A stretch of DNA of 64,000 nt, taken from contig JAUCBJ010007806.1 in the NCBI GenBank assembly GCA_032718475.1, positions 1 through 64,000 on the forward strand, given 5' to 3'. This document shows, piece by piece, positions 1-9,765 of the stretch (positions are counted from its first letter, which is position 1; each line of letters opens with the position of its first letter). This DNA comes from Nemertoderma westbladi (taxonomy: Eukaryota > Xenacoelomorpha > Nemertodermatida > Nemertodermatidae). Below the pieces are notes generated by a model. The model was not told the origin of the DNA and made no database searches. It was given only the letters and a program-made list of their open reading frames with translations. Position numbers and translations under genes: made by a program.

Positions 1-1044
1 ACCCCACTGACTCTCCGTTCTCACCTCGGCTACCGACGGCTCGCTGTCCGTCCTCGTTCTTCTATCGTTTGCGGCGATACTTCTACTACTCTCTTCCTCT
101 CTTCTCCTATCAGTGGAATATTCCCGCTCACGAGATCTCTCGTCGACCTCCCGGTTAAACCCCACTGTTCTTCTTTCCTCCTCTGATCGGGCTCGACGCT
201 CCGTCTGCCCTCCCGCGACGTCAACCTGTCTTTCTCTGGTCGATCGCACGTCGCCGGGGATACTCGCAATCCCCCTATTACTCTCCGTCGCCGGTTGTTG
301 CGGTTTACCTTGTTCGGCCCTCGCATTGTCCGCTGACGGCTGTGGGACACTCTCTGCCCCCCCCCCTCTCGCCGCTAACTTTCTGTTGTGGGGTGCTCGT
401 AGCCCCCCCCCCCACTCGCTACATCTAAGTTCGCTACCTCTCGCCCCGCTACTATATATCTCTCTAGTCGACACATCAACCCTACCACAGTCGGGTCTAT
501 TCACCCCCGCCTCTCCCTCTGCTATTGCGTGGCCTTCCAGGCCCTCCGCTCCCTGCCTACCAACTACGTGGCCTACCAGGCCCTCTACTCTCTGTCTACT
601 AACTACGTGGCCTACCAGGCCCTCTGCTCCCTGTCTACTAACTACGTGGCCCGACGTGTTTACATTAATAGCACCCATATTGGAAACGGAATTAATTTGC
701 TCATTTGAAACAAAATCATTTGTATTATTCTGCGCGACTACGTTATCTGAATTATTTTGTAAATTCGGGCTAAGATCATTATTTGAATTATTCGAATTAT
801 TCTGTGTAATTGCGTTATTTAAGTTATTTTGTAGGTCCGAATTCGAGTTATTATTTTGATTATTTGAATTATTTTGCGTAACTACATCAATATTAGGATT
901 ATTTTCTACATTAACACTGGGATTGTTCTGATTTAAATTTAAATTACTACCACCAGGCAAAGTATTTCCTGTAATAAAGGTTTGATTAGCGTTATCCCAT
1001 ACGGTACTATTAATATCAACAACGTCTACCGTACCATTATTATT
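1..1044 (-). CDS. Continuation of the same protein in the +1 frame, partial at the left edge
   Basis: Reading the minus strand one base on from the TAA at 1043-1045, 348 codons run to base 1 without a stop. The frame stays open through G11 (403-413) and G10 (357-366) runs. The first ~125 residues are Asn-rich (NNSNNQNNNSNSD type) and AT-rich. They are followed by three to four 13-residue units containing GHVVSRQ and EGLV (39-bp tandem repeat, about 520-650), then a Gly/Arg/Glu-rich charged segment of the same style as the upstream protein. Shared style, same strand, zero gap and the G9 run at the junction make it the C-terminal part of the preceding frame. A one-base homopolymer error, a real frameshift mutation or a programmed +1 shift would each explain the break. 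The frame has no stop within the window, so the end of the protein is unknown. Shorter open frames on either strand here are shadows. Confidence 0.55.
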
Positions 1045-2653
1045 ACCCCCCCCCGCCCGTACGGTCGCACCAGTCTCGGGTCTGTCGTGCGGTCCCTGTC
1101 AGTGGAGTATTAACAAATACATCTACGGCCCTCGGCTCCTCAAAAATACTCGAGCCGGCCCCAGTTTCAGACGGCGGTCCCACTCGCACGTATTCCAACT
1201 CGTGCGTCCCTCTAATTATATTTTTCGCATACTCACTCTGCCGTTTCTCTAATTCCTTGCGCTCCTTTTCACTCTTTGCCACTATCCCCTCACGCTCCTG
1301 GGTGTCCTTGATGGCCGAGTCTGCGGCACTCTTAATGCTCTCCCTTCGTCTCGCCCCACGCTCTTTGCGTTCCTTTTCCTTTCTCGCCTCACGCTCCTTG
1401 CGTTCCTTTTCCATTCCCGCCTCACGTTCCTTGCGTTCCGCCTCACGCTCCTTGCGTTCCTTTTCCTCTCTCGCTTCACGCTCCTTGCGTTCCTTTTCCA
1501 TTCTCGCCTCACGCTCCTCGCGTTCCTTTTCCTCTCTCGCTTCACGCTCCCTACACTCCCTTTCCTCTATCTCATCATACTCCCTTAGGCTTTTCAAAGC
1601 CCTTTCGGCCCTTTCTCCGGTTTCTCTAAGCAATACCGTTTCCCTCTCTAACCGCACTCTTCCCTCCTCTAGCCGTTCCTTCATTTCTCTCTGACCTTGC
1701 TCTGCCATGCTGAGACGGTATGCGGCTCCTATTTTTCTCACCGCTCTTTCTTTCGCGGAGGATGTAGCAGACTTATCGGTTACGACGGACTTCCCCCGCC
1801 TTCCCGACCTACTAACTTTCTCCCCCTTTCCGGAGCTTTCTCCGACCGAGGAGGCCGAATCCTCGGTGTTAACCTCGGATTCGCCCTCTTCGGGTCCCTT
1901 CCAACCCACTGGTTTCACTCCCCGGGCATCGACCAAGTATGGCCCTATGTACACTGACGCTACGCTAGGTTCCATACTCCCACACTCCCATAGTTCAAAC
2001 AGTTCGCCTGCTATCCTTTCTGCTCTCTCCCCGGCCAGTTCTCTCTGCCCAAAACGTATTAGGTAATTTAAGTGTTTATCCGACTCACCTAGTCGCTTTC
2101 TCAGTCTCACCTCGTCTACCTTCGCCCCTTCCTTCTTGGCGTCGTTTATCAGCTTCCGGGTCGCGTTGTAGGCCCGTCGAAGTCGCTCAGAAACCCCGAC
2201 GTCCTCGTCGCCGACCTCTCCTCCGTCCCTCCGGGTTCGACGTCGTACCGGCGGCTCCACCGTCGCCGTTCCGGTGGGCCGTCCGTCGCCCTCGGCCTGT
2301 AGCTGGCCGGCGACATCGGTACCGATCTCTCCTCCGTCTCTTCGTGTCCGGCGTCGCACCGTCGGCCCCACCGTCGCCGTTTCGGTGGGCCGCTCGTCGC
2401 CCTCGGCCGGTAGCTGGCCGGCGACATCGGCGCGCCGTTCTCCGTCCCGTGTCGACTCATCTCCCTCTCCCTCCGTCTCGCTCTCTCTCTCTCTTGGCTC
2501 GACTTCGGGTTCCAGGCCCTCCTCGTCCTGTGCTTCCGGTTCGCCCGTTATCGATGGCTCCGGCGTCGTGGGCCTGTATCGTTTGGTCGCGGCCTCGCGG
2601 ATCGTTAGGTCTTCGTCCGGGGTCCGCGTCGGTGTCTCGCCCGATTCACTCAT
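1043..2653 (-). CDS. Unrecognised charged coiled-coil protein, N-terminal part (gag-like or host, undetermined)
   Basis: This is a 536-codon frame from ATG at 2653 to TAA at 1043-1045. I do not recognise the family. Residues 1-75 are acidic, rich in Glu, Ser, Thr and Pro. Residues ~78-151 hold two tandem ~37-residue units, each starting DVAGQL and ending RRRTRRDGGE. Residues ~155-250 look the most like a folded domain (AYNATRKLINDAKKEG and LNYLIRFGQREL). Then comes a Ser-rich linker, and residues ~310-460 form a long charged helix or coiled coil built on KERKEREAR-type units. The DNA is GC-rich, unlike the AT-rich sequence to the right. The frame ends exactly after a G9 run, and the next frame stays open to the window edge. 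A Gag-like protein of a retroelement is possible because of the low-complexity coiled coil and transposon-rich setting, but no zinc knuckle, protease or RT is visible. A host protein is equally possible. Confidence 0.6.
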   Translation of the reverse strand: MSESGETPTRTPDEDLTIREAATKRYRPTTPEPSITGEPEAQDEEGLEPEVEPRERESETEGEGDESTRDGERRADVAGQLPAEGDERPTETATVGPTVRRRTRRDGGEIGTDVAGQLQAEGDGRPTGTATVEPPVRRRTRRDGGEVGDEDVGVSERLRRAYNATRKLINDAKKEGAKVDEVRLRKRLGESDKHLNYLIRFGQRELAGERAERIAGELFELWECGSMEPSVASVYIGPYLVDARGVKPVGWKGPEEGESEVNTEDSASSVGESSGKGEKVSRSGRRGKSVVTDKSATSSAKERAVRKIGAAYRLSMAEQGQREMKERLEEGRVRLERETVLLRETGERAERALKSLREYDEIEERECREREAREEKEREEREARMEKERKEREAREEKERKEREAERKEREAGMEKERKEREARKEKERKERGARRRESIKSAADSAIKDTQEREGIVAKSEKERKELEKRQSEYAKNIIRGTHELEYVRVGPPSETGAGSSIFEEPRAVDVFVNTPLTGTARQTRDWCDRTGGGG

Positions 2654-3470
2654 CTCGTTTGTGGCTGATGATTCGGCTAGCTAGGTGTAGTTCTCAGAGT
2701 TTAACTGGGGCGGCAGCTCGGATTTAGTTACTGTGACGGGATCCAGGAGGGATCCCGATTTATCCGGTGTGGTATTTAGTCCACGCGTCCCCGCCGTGTG
2801 TAAGGGTGAAGTAAAGATAATTGAGTTCTGAAGTTCGGTGTATAATAAGAGGTTATAAGATATAGATATATTGTGAATGTGTACAAGGCGGGATACGGTA
2901 ACTAAAGTCCCGTGATCCCCTAACTAAACTAATTGGCTGTACCCTACGCTAGCACTGCTGCACTGAGATAACTGAATCACTGATTAATAGGTTATTGGTT
3001 ATATTGCACGGTGGCCTTACTGCTACTCAATCGATGCCATTCCCCCCTCTGATTGGTTAATACCCTTGTTGGCGCCCCGTGGAGTATTCCCGTTCACTCC
3101 ACCTGTTCTCTCTGGGTTAGGGGTTTGGCCCCTGACCCTCTGTTGTGTGCTTCCTTCCCACTCTTATTGGGATGGCACGAGTTGGTTAATTGCCCAATCT
3201 CGTGGCTCCCAATATTGCTTATCGGCTAATAACTTTATGGGGTGTTGGCGGGATTGAATAAGCTAACATGAGTGGGTGTGTCTGTGTGTGTGTATAGTCA
3301 TCCAATATCCTAAAAACTCACGTAGGTACGCAAAAATGTTTAAGTCGACCCTCGACCATTTATCAATTAGAATCTAGTTGTTGAATAAACAAGTTGGGAA
3401 CGATTCGATGTGCGATATTCGAAATATTAGCATATTATCAACATTATGTATTTATCATCATGATATCATG
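2654..3470. other. No gene seen; upstream region of the left-edge gene
   Basis: About 800 bp without a credible coding frame. Seen on inspection: a GC-rich leader next to the ATG at 2653, AT-rich sequence at 2820-3060, and a GT microsatellite near 3276-3297. The palindromic word ATGATATCATGATATCAT lies near 3463-3480. If the gene is a retroelement this would be its leader or LTR, but I could not define LTR ends or a convincing primer binding site. Confidence 0.4.
3276..3297. repeat. GT dinucleotide microsatellite
   Basis: A short run of GTGTGT with one CT interruption. Confidence 0.8.
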
Positions 3471-3478
3471 ATATCATC

Positions 3479-4995
3479 ATGTGCAACAGGCTTACCAACT
3501 GGTTAAAAATACCTTCGAACTTCGAATACCTTCGAAGTTGCCTGATTCATGTGCTAACCGTGAAGCTACTTCTAGATTACTCAAGAACTCATAAAACGCG
3601 TCTTTATATTATTCTTACGGATTTTACAGCTGCTTTCGATCGAATTAGTCGGCGACAACTGTTTGTAAAGCTTGCTTCAATGGGATGTGGAATAGTACTT
3701 TTGTTTGCATTGATCGGTATGTATATGAACTCTAAATTGGTTGTTGAATTTGGCTCAGAATATTCTGAGATCTTCTAAATTATGTGTGGAATAAGACAAG
3801 GTGGCCCATCGAGTCCAATTTTATTTGTAGCCTATACTATTGGCCTAATATCATTATTTAATAACTTGGATCATGATGACTACTTAAACAATATCCATAT
3901 TCTTCTCCACGCCGGCGATTCCACCATCTGGTGCTACAGAAACTCGCTATACTGGAATCGTTTTGTAATCACAATTTCATCACACTTAATCCAACAAAAT
4001 GTTCATTTCTGTGCACAAACGCCAGTAGGGAAGACAAGCAGCCAATACAGCTGAAATGTGGAAGTGTTGAATATTCATCGTGTGAAGTCTACTTGGGGTC
4101 CAGTCTGCACTCCTCTGGTAATCTCAAAGATATGTTTGCCGACGACATCAACCGCAATCAAAAACATTTCGCAAAGTACTTTGCATTCTTCCGAGAAAAT
4201 TGTAATGCTCCGCTTAAAATTAAGGAATTGGTGCTGGATGCTTGTCTTATGCCAGCGCCATATTGTATAACTGCGAAGCATGGGGTAATATAAACCTAAA
4301 TCAGTTAGAAATCAAATACTTAAAACTAAAAAACTAAAAAACTTAAAACTATACTTGGGGTCAAAGCATCAACTCCAAACGAGATGATATATATCGAACT
4401 CAACCGACCAATGCTAAAAGATCTTGTCAAGGCGCGGGCTGCGAAAGCTATTCAACATATTAAATCGAATAACTATTTTTGTGGTTCACCACTACATCAC
4501 GTTATGCAACTAAAGTCCCCTTTCTGTAACTATATTAACGAGTTAACCTCCTTCACATACAAGGACGTTATTGAATCGTCAATGAATTATCTTCGTAATT
4601 CTATCAAGGATAAAGCGGCGCAAGGCCGGTCTAAATATGTAACGTATCTCCAGCTAAACCCCACCCTATCAAGACCTGATGCATACAATTGCATGCACCA
4701 GTCTGCCGATCTCATAAACTATGCACGACTAAGGCTCAGCGCTCATGAACTCGCAGTTGAAAAGGGAAGATATCTCCGCATACCTCGTGAGCTCCGTTTG
4801 TGTTACTGTGGTGAGGTTGAGGATGAGCAACATTTCCTCTGCAAGTGCCCACTTTACGAAAATATTCATAAAGAGTTTACTGGGGAAACGGTTCTCAGCG
4901 CACCTGCACATATTCTTCTAAAAATTAAGAACGCACCAACCTTCGTATCTAAGATGCTTCGCCATCGTAAAACTAACCCTAACACAAAATGTTGA
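3479..4995 (+). pseudogene. LINE reverse transcriptase relic, 5'-truncated
   Basis: Three frames together give the middle and C-terminal part of a LINE ORF2. The first frame has RT motif A in the form LTDFTAAFDRISR. An in-frame TAA at 3776-3778 comes just before MCGIRQGGPSSPILF, the conserved RT block before the active site. The catalytic box reads LLHAGDSTI where family members have an F/Y-x-D-D core, so the first catalytic Asp is Gly. The frame then shifts near 3930 (KLAILESFC, LNPTKCSFLC), again near 4255 (the ILYNCEAWG block is in another frame) and once more before 4384. The last frame ends in a CCHC-like cluster, CYCGEVEDEQHFLCKC, as at the C-terminus of many CR1/jockey-group LINEs. Endonuclease and ORF1 are missing. 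It is clearly dead. The clade is uncertain. Confidence 0.85.
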
Positions 4996-5240
4996 TAATT
5001 TAATCATTAGTTTTTGAACTTTTTTGTCAGTTGGCTGTCTAACCCCCGGCCCCCGCTCTACACTTAATGCATCTTTGGATCGTGTTTTTTTTTGTAAGTT
5101 TGTTTTTGCTTTGTATTGTTTTTTACTACTTAGAGCGTTATATTCCTTGGACTAAATTGTTTTATATTTTGTGTAATCGGTAATGTTTGTTTATTTATTT
5201 CTTCCTATGGTCTATAAATACATACATATACATATGGAAC
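4996..5240 (+). mobile_element. 3' UTR and ATAC tail of the dead LINE
   Basis: T-rich sequence follows the ORF2 relic and ends in TCTATAAATACATACATATA at about 5211-5230, a short tandem ATAC tail of the kind many LINEs carry in place of poly(A). The same 3' sequence in diverged form, including CTTTGGACTAA and AATAAATACATACATAT, recurs at 8320-8526. That recurrence supports calling this the element's 3' end. Confidence 0.6.
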
Positions 5241-5850
5241 GCGAAATTAAATACCCACAACTACACTTTTACAGCTGAACAACATTTCACTACTTATTGT
5301 CAATTGGAGTTACGTACATTAATTATATCGTATTATATTGTTTATCTGGGACGTTTACAACAGCTGTCGATTAAACTAACAAAATCAGAAAACTGAATCA
5401 GGGTGCCAGACGGGTCTCAACTGCTGTTGGGTAGACTTAATGGAAGATTTCACAAACTTTCATAGGAGGCTACTGTAGAACATGTACGTACATTATATTG
5501 GTTGCTCCGATGTTTGCATTAGGCTAACTGAGAATGTATTAGGTATAAATAATTCGTGTTCTTTATTTTATTTATCTAATACAGAAAGACTCCTCCGCAG
5601 AATAAACTACACTTTGGGGCCGTTTCCAAGGTTGTGGATATGGATAACATTTCACACATCGCAGTATATAATTGTGATTATGATTTGTTTGTCTAGGCGA
5701 ATGTTATATTACATTAGATGGGAGACAGTGTTTTGGTTGATGCAACTCATTCTTGGTTTGCATCTTCCAATCACATCTACTTCTTGGAGTCTGTGTAAGA
5801 CAGGTTCGTTTAAAGAATTCCCCGTACTTGTTCCAATTTAAGCCTCATGT
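5241..5850. other. No gene seen
   Basis: AT-rich, unique-looking sequence. Short frames here have no recognisable content and are judged to be chance. Confidence 0.4.
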
Positions 5851-6060
5851 GAATTTAGTTCCAATGGAAACGAATTTAGTTCCAATATTGGCGAATTTAG
5901 TTCCAATGGAAACGAATTTAGTTCCAATTTTGGCGAATTTAGGCGAACTTAGTTCCAATAACTAAAGAAAAACGAAAACGAATTTAGTTCCAATGGAAGC
6001 GAATTTAGTTCCAATGGAAGCGAATTTAGTTCCAATGGAAGCGAATTTAGTTCCAATGTT
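5851..6060 (+). repeat. 21-bp minisatellite, left arm of an inverted pair
   Basis: Units of about 21 bp contain AATTTAGTTCCAATGG followed by AAACG, AAGCG or TTGGCG variants. There are about eight copies, with one irregular stretch near 5935-5985. The core word TTTAGTTCCAAT is the reverse complement of the core at 6220-6399. Confidence 0.85.
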
Positions 6061-6219
6061 TCAGGTGTGGGGCGAGCCACGTTGTTTGCGAAGAATCTGG
6101 TTATTGACACTATTAGGTGGGTGGTTAAATAATAATTGTAATTAACTAACCCAAAACGCCCAAGCTCCTAACCAAAACAATCTTATCCCAAACTACGCCG
6201 TTCGTTTTGATATTCTGAG

Positions 6220-6399
6220 ATTGGAACTAAGTTCGTGCTACCATTGGAACTAAGTGCGATTGGAACTAAGTTCGTGCTACCGTTGGAACTAAGTGCGATT
6301 GGAACTAAGTTCGGGCTACCATTGGAACTAAGTGCGATTGGAACTAAGTTCGTGCTACCGTTGGAACTAAGTGCGATTGGAACTAAGTTCGTGCTACCG
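6220..6399 (-). repeat. 39-bp minisatellite, right arm of an inverted pair
   Basis: Four to five units of 39 bp, each with two ATTGGAACTAAGT cores (one followed by TCGTGCTACC, one by GCG). The core is the reverse complement of the 5851-6060 array. The two arrays therefore face each other across about 160 bp and could fold back. The small frames across it are repeat artefacts. Confidence 0.85.
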
Positions 6400-6506
6400 T
6401 TTAAAGACATCTTGATGGCGTTCTATTACTAACATACAAAAATTAATGCTTTGCTGTTAAAAAGCTTTCTAACCAACCACGCAAATATTACGAGATTGAA
6501 TTAAAG

Positions 6507-6850
6507 AATTCCGTGGTACATTTTACTTTTGTTATTAAATTTCAATGCTCTGGTTGTGCGATCAAAAGTGGATACCATGGTTAAATTTGCGCTGAAATGT
6601 AAACATATTTTATTTAAGGGCCAAAGTAGTCAGTACAGCAGTAGACCCATCACTAATTCAATAAAAATGTTTTAATTTTACATGTTATAACAAAATATAT
6701 TAATCAAAATTCAAAAAATATCTATATAAACAGTAAACACGGATACTAGAAAATATCTTATAGTTGGACGTTTGTTTGCCAAGTTTTATTTTAAATTCTG
6801 GGGCCAAATGTAACTTCCTCTTTGGCATGAATGGCAGGGAAATATTATTA
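6507..6850 (+). repeat. Dispersed ~350-bp repeat, copy 1
   Basis: This stretch is similar, with small indels, to 8611-8965 in the same orientation. Shared words include TTTAAGGGCC, AGTAGTCAGTAC, AACAAAATAT and CTGGGGCCAAATGTAACTTC, then TTTGGCATGAATGGCAGGG. No coding potential is seen. It is probably an old non-autonomous element or part of a LINE or DNA-transposon body; the family is not recognised. Confidence 0.75.
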
Positions 6851-6924
6851 ACAATTAGAAAGTAGTAGCTTAGTAAAGTAGCTTTCTAGTGCATGTTCAG
6901 ATGGTAAGTGAATATGTGAAGAAA

Positions 6925-7330
6925 TGTGTGGCAGATTGGAGAACTGCATACAGAACAGGTCCAAACCATAACAAAACACCGCAGGAGATAACTGACAAGT
7001 TTCAGAATTCAGCTTAAACTGAGTGTAAATAACAAAGTTGGAGGACGTGGTCACTTTCAGAAATTTAGCCCTCTAGCGGTAGACTGGGGAATGCATACGA
7101 CTCCGTAAAGATACAGCCTACGTCTGTAGTAGATACCTATCAAGTTATAAACCTAAGAGGATTGTAAATAACAATGTTGGATAAGGTGGTCACTTTCAGA
7201 GATTAAATTCATATATCTCTATATAAATCTAGCGGTAGACTGGAGAACTGTAGACTACTCTGCGACTCCGTAAGATGTAACATGCTATGTTAGAGACTTG
7301 TCTGGTTTCAGCCTAAACGGATTGAAAAAT
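6925..7330 (+). repeat. Imperfect tandem triplication, ~140-156-bp units
   Basis: Three diverged units share GCGGTAGACTGG (variant at 6932, then 7076 and 7232), GACTCCGTAA, TGTAAATAACAA and GTGGTCACTTTCAG (7047 and 7186). No coding frame runs through it. Confidence 0.6.
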
Positions 7331-7499
7331 AGACTTAAAACAAATAACACCCCCATTAGACGTAATGATAAGAGCGCCAGCTGGTGCTAATGCAAAATGA
7401 ATAAAGATGGCCAAGTAATGCTATTGAAGGGATAGGCCCAAACTGCACAGAAGTATTTTACTTTCCAAGTTTAGAAAGGTTGTGTTTACTCAGTCACTC

Positions 7500-7720
7500 T
7501 ATCCCAGCCGTATAAATCCTAATTGGAAATTTCATTTCTGATAACCGTCTCCATCAGTTTTACTAGAAGGGACGTCAGTGATATAGGCCGATAGTTACTG
7601 GCAACAGATCGTGAACCTTTGTTTTTATACAATGGGATCACATGGGCAAGCCGCCAATAAGCAGCCGGGACAATACCGAGGTCAAAAGACTGCTGAAATA
7701 TTTTGACAGCGACGAGCTAA
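7500..7720 (-). pseudogene. LINE reverse transcriptase fragment (N-terminal RT blocks)
   Basis: The minus strand from about 7712 down reads IFQQSFDLGIVPAAYWRLAH, then VIPLYKNKGSR and NYRPISLTS, then LLVKLMETVI. These are the well-known RT blocks 1-2 of APE-type LINEs (IP.yK.kG and NYRPISL). A stop follows near 7530 and another precedes it near 7720. Nothing else of the element is seen around it, so it is an isolated relic in opposite orientation to the 3.5-5.2 kb LINE. The peptide style differs from the other LINEs in the window. Confidence 0.8.
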
Positions 7721-8319
7721 CCAGGTACAAAGATTGCGTAGAAACACAGCAGGAATTTTATATAATAAAATCAACTTGTACTCTAATACTATTTCTTTCT
7801 TCTTTAAATAAACATTCTCTAGTAAATTTAGATCCATCTGGTTCGACTAGTTTATATCCATTATACATTGAACCCCAAAATAACATCAGTTAGTATCAGT
7901 AATATCAGTAATGATTTCATTGTTATTGAGACTAACACTTACAGATTAAATATCCTCACGACATTTTAACTTCCCCCTACAACTTAACTTAGAAGTAACT
8001 GCAAACCGTTTTTAATCAATATAAAATTATATATAAAAGATATTTAATTTATAAACTCAAACTCTATAATCCAATAATACTTATTATTAACGATATAATA
8101 TTAATTATTAACCAACAATTGACAGCAGAATTTTAATAGCATTGCTGTTTGTTTCGAGGGCCGCCACTCTTTTTGTGAATAATTGTTTCAATTTACGATA
8201 TAACAATAATTATTAATCAATCAATGACAGCATGGCGTGTAAGTTGTATCAGTTAGCCAATTAGTACAACGGGGTGGTTGAGGTACAGGGGTCTTGTCCT
8301 GATGGTAATGAAAATTTGG
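7721..8319. other. No gene seen; very AT-rich
   Basis: No credible frame. A short imperfect duplication is visible: similar words around CGATATAAxAxTAATTATTAA and TGACAGCA occur at about 8090-8130 and 8196-8232. Confidence 0.4.
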
Positions 8320-8526
8320 TGATTTTTGCTTTGCTTTTGTCTTTCGTTGTTATTACTTAATTCTCAATTTACCTGTTTTTATATGATCAACTTCATACGC
8401 TGTATTTTCTTTGGACTAATTAATTATTATGTAAACTAAATTACTTAACATATCATTATTATCTTACGTATTTATTCACAATCTCTATATAATCTACTAA
8501 TAGTCAATAAATACATACATATCCAT
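8320..8526 (+). mobile_element. Second copy of a LINE 3' end with ATAC tail
   Basis: It is similar to 5085-5235: TTTTTGCTTTG, CTTTGGACTAA, then CAATAAATACATACATAT at the end. This is probably a 5'-truncated insertion of the same LINE family as the 3.5-5.2 kb element. Confidence 0.55.
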
Positions 8527-8610
8527 GGCTGACTTGTAGTAACATATAGAGATGAACTGTTGAATAGACATCTTTTAATAGAGCATATCTTATTACTTAC
8601 TATATTGGGT

Positions 8611-8965
8611 GAATTCTGTGGTATTTCTGTGATTAAATGTCAATGCTGAGATTGTACGATAAAAAGTGGATGTTATGGATATATTTAAGCTGAAATGTGA
8701 AAGCTGCCTTGTGGACAACAGATTTGATTTAAGGGCCGAAGTAGTCAGTACATTAGTATACCCATTATATGTTTCACTAATAAAATAAAAATACTTTATT
8801 TTTAAATGTTATAACAAAATATTTCAACCAAAATACAACAAGTAATATAAACAATAAACACGGAAGCTATAAAATATATTATAGATGAACTTTTGTTTGC
8901 CAAGTTTTATATTAAATTCTGGGGCCAAATGTAACTTCCTCTTTGGCATGAATGGCAGGGAAATA
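8611..8965 (+). repeat. Dispersed ~350-bp repeat, copy 2
   Basis: This is the partner of 6507-6850. It carries a ~25-bp extra segment around 8698-8722 relative to copy 1. The right end after GGCAGGGAAATA is shared; beyond it the two copies diverge. Confidence 0.75.
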
Positions 8966-9107
8966 GTAACAATATGGTAGATTCATGTTGAGTCCCCGAT
9001 AGGAGAAAATCCCTAATATTCTACGACTTCGGCGATTTGAAAGAAATAATGAGAGAGGAAATATGTTACAAAATAATAATTTTATAATAAAAAAGATACC
9101 AAATATA

Positions 9108-9445
9108 ATAAAAAATAAGGATAGTAATATTTACTGACAGTTGTTACCCGTTATTAACAGTTATCCAATCTTTGCAGAGGCTATCCAACGCAACAGTTTT
9201 CCAAATTTTGCACAGGCTATCCAACAGTTATCCAATCTTTGCACAGGCTATCCAACAGTTATCCAATTTTTGCACAGGCTATCCAACAGTTATCCAATTT
9301 TTGCACAGGCTATCCAACAGTTATCCAATTTTTGCACAGGCTATCCAACAGTTATCCAATTTTTGCACAGGCTATCCAACAGTTATCCAATTTTTGCAGA
9401 GGCTATCCAACAATTATCGAAAATGTATTTAAAAAGGCAAAGGTC
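9108..9445 (+). repeat. Element with 31-bp minisatellite, complete copy
   Basis: About eight 31-bp units (about 9165-9417) carry CTATCCAACAG and TATCCAATTTTTGCA. The left flank reads GGATAGTAATATTTACTGAC and the right flank TTATCGAAAATGTATTT. Both flanks and the array recur, inverted and split, at 12963-13170 and 17542-17612. The mobile or duplicated unit therefore includes the flanks as well as the array. The open frames across the array (for example 9141-9482) rotate through the 31-bp unit and are not genes. Confidence 0.85.
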
Positions 9446-9765
9446 TCACGGCTGTCTGGGATTTCAATTTTACATTTATTAAGAGTAGGTCTCCTTGAAA
9501 TAATTTCATAGTTGTACCAGTACCATATACTATGGCTAAACTGAGATCAGGATAGCATCCTTTGTTATAGTATTGTCTTTATGGGCTCACCGATTTTTAA
9601 TTAATTAGGCCTAATTAATCCTCATAATTTAAGAAATTAATCCCGCCTTGCAGTAGTTAGTGGCATTGTTCTTTCGAAGCTCTACAGTTCACTGAGCGAC
9701 TGGACTGGACCTTCTCTCTATTGGCTCATCTACTAGGATCGGCATGCTGCATTGCAGCTGCATTA

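Noticed and set aside
30-859. Open frames at 30-350 (minus) and 113-859 (plus) as separate genes
   Set aside because: Both are shadows of the longer minus frame that runs from 1044 to the edge with consistent composition and repeats. The plus frame has no recognisable content.
1257-2727. Plus-strand frames at 1257-2727 rich in Ser, Arg and Leu
   Set aside because: They are antisense of the Glu/Arg-rich coiled-coil frame, whose codon bias creates long antisense frames.
2700-3100. LTR with primer binding site (TGGATCCCGTCAC on minus, or TGGCGCCCC on plus at 3070)
   Set aside because: No paired LTR, no TG...CA ends and no tRNA match could be shown. The plus-strand word is on the wrong strand for the left-edge gene.
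5482-5965. Small plus-strand frames (119 and 70 codons)
   Set aside because: No domain, motif or start context. Part of one is translated 21-bp minisatellite.
8255-8310. tRNA-like or SINE promoter around GGGGTGGTTGAGGTACAGG
   Set aside because: There is no B-box GGTTCRANNCC and no cloverleaf could be drawn.
9141-9511. Overlapping 86-113-codon frames over the 31-bp minisatellite
   Set aside because: 31 is not a multiple of 3, so all three frames read the same peptide words in rotation. This is a repeat artefact.
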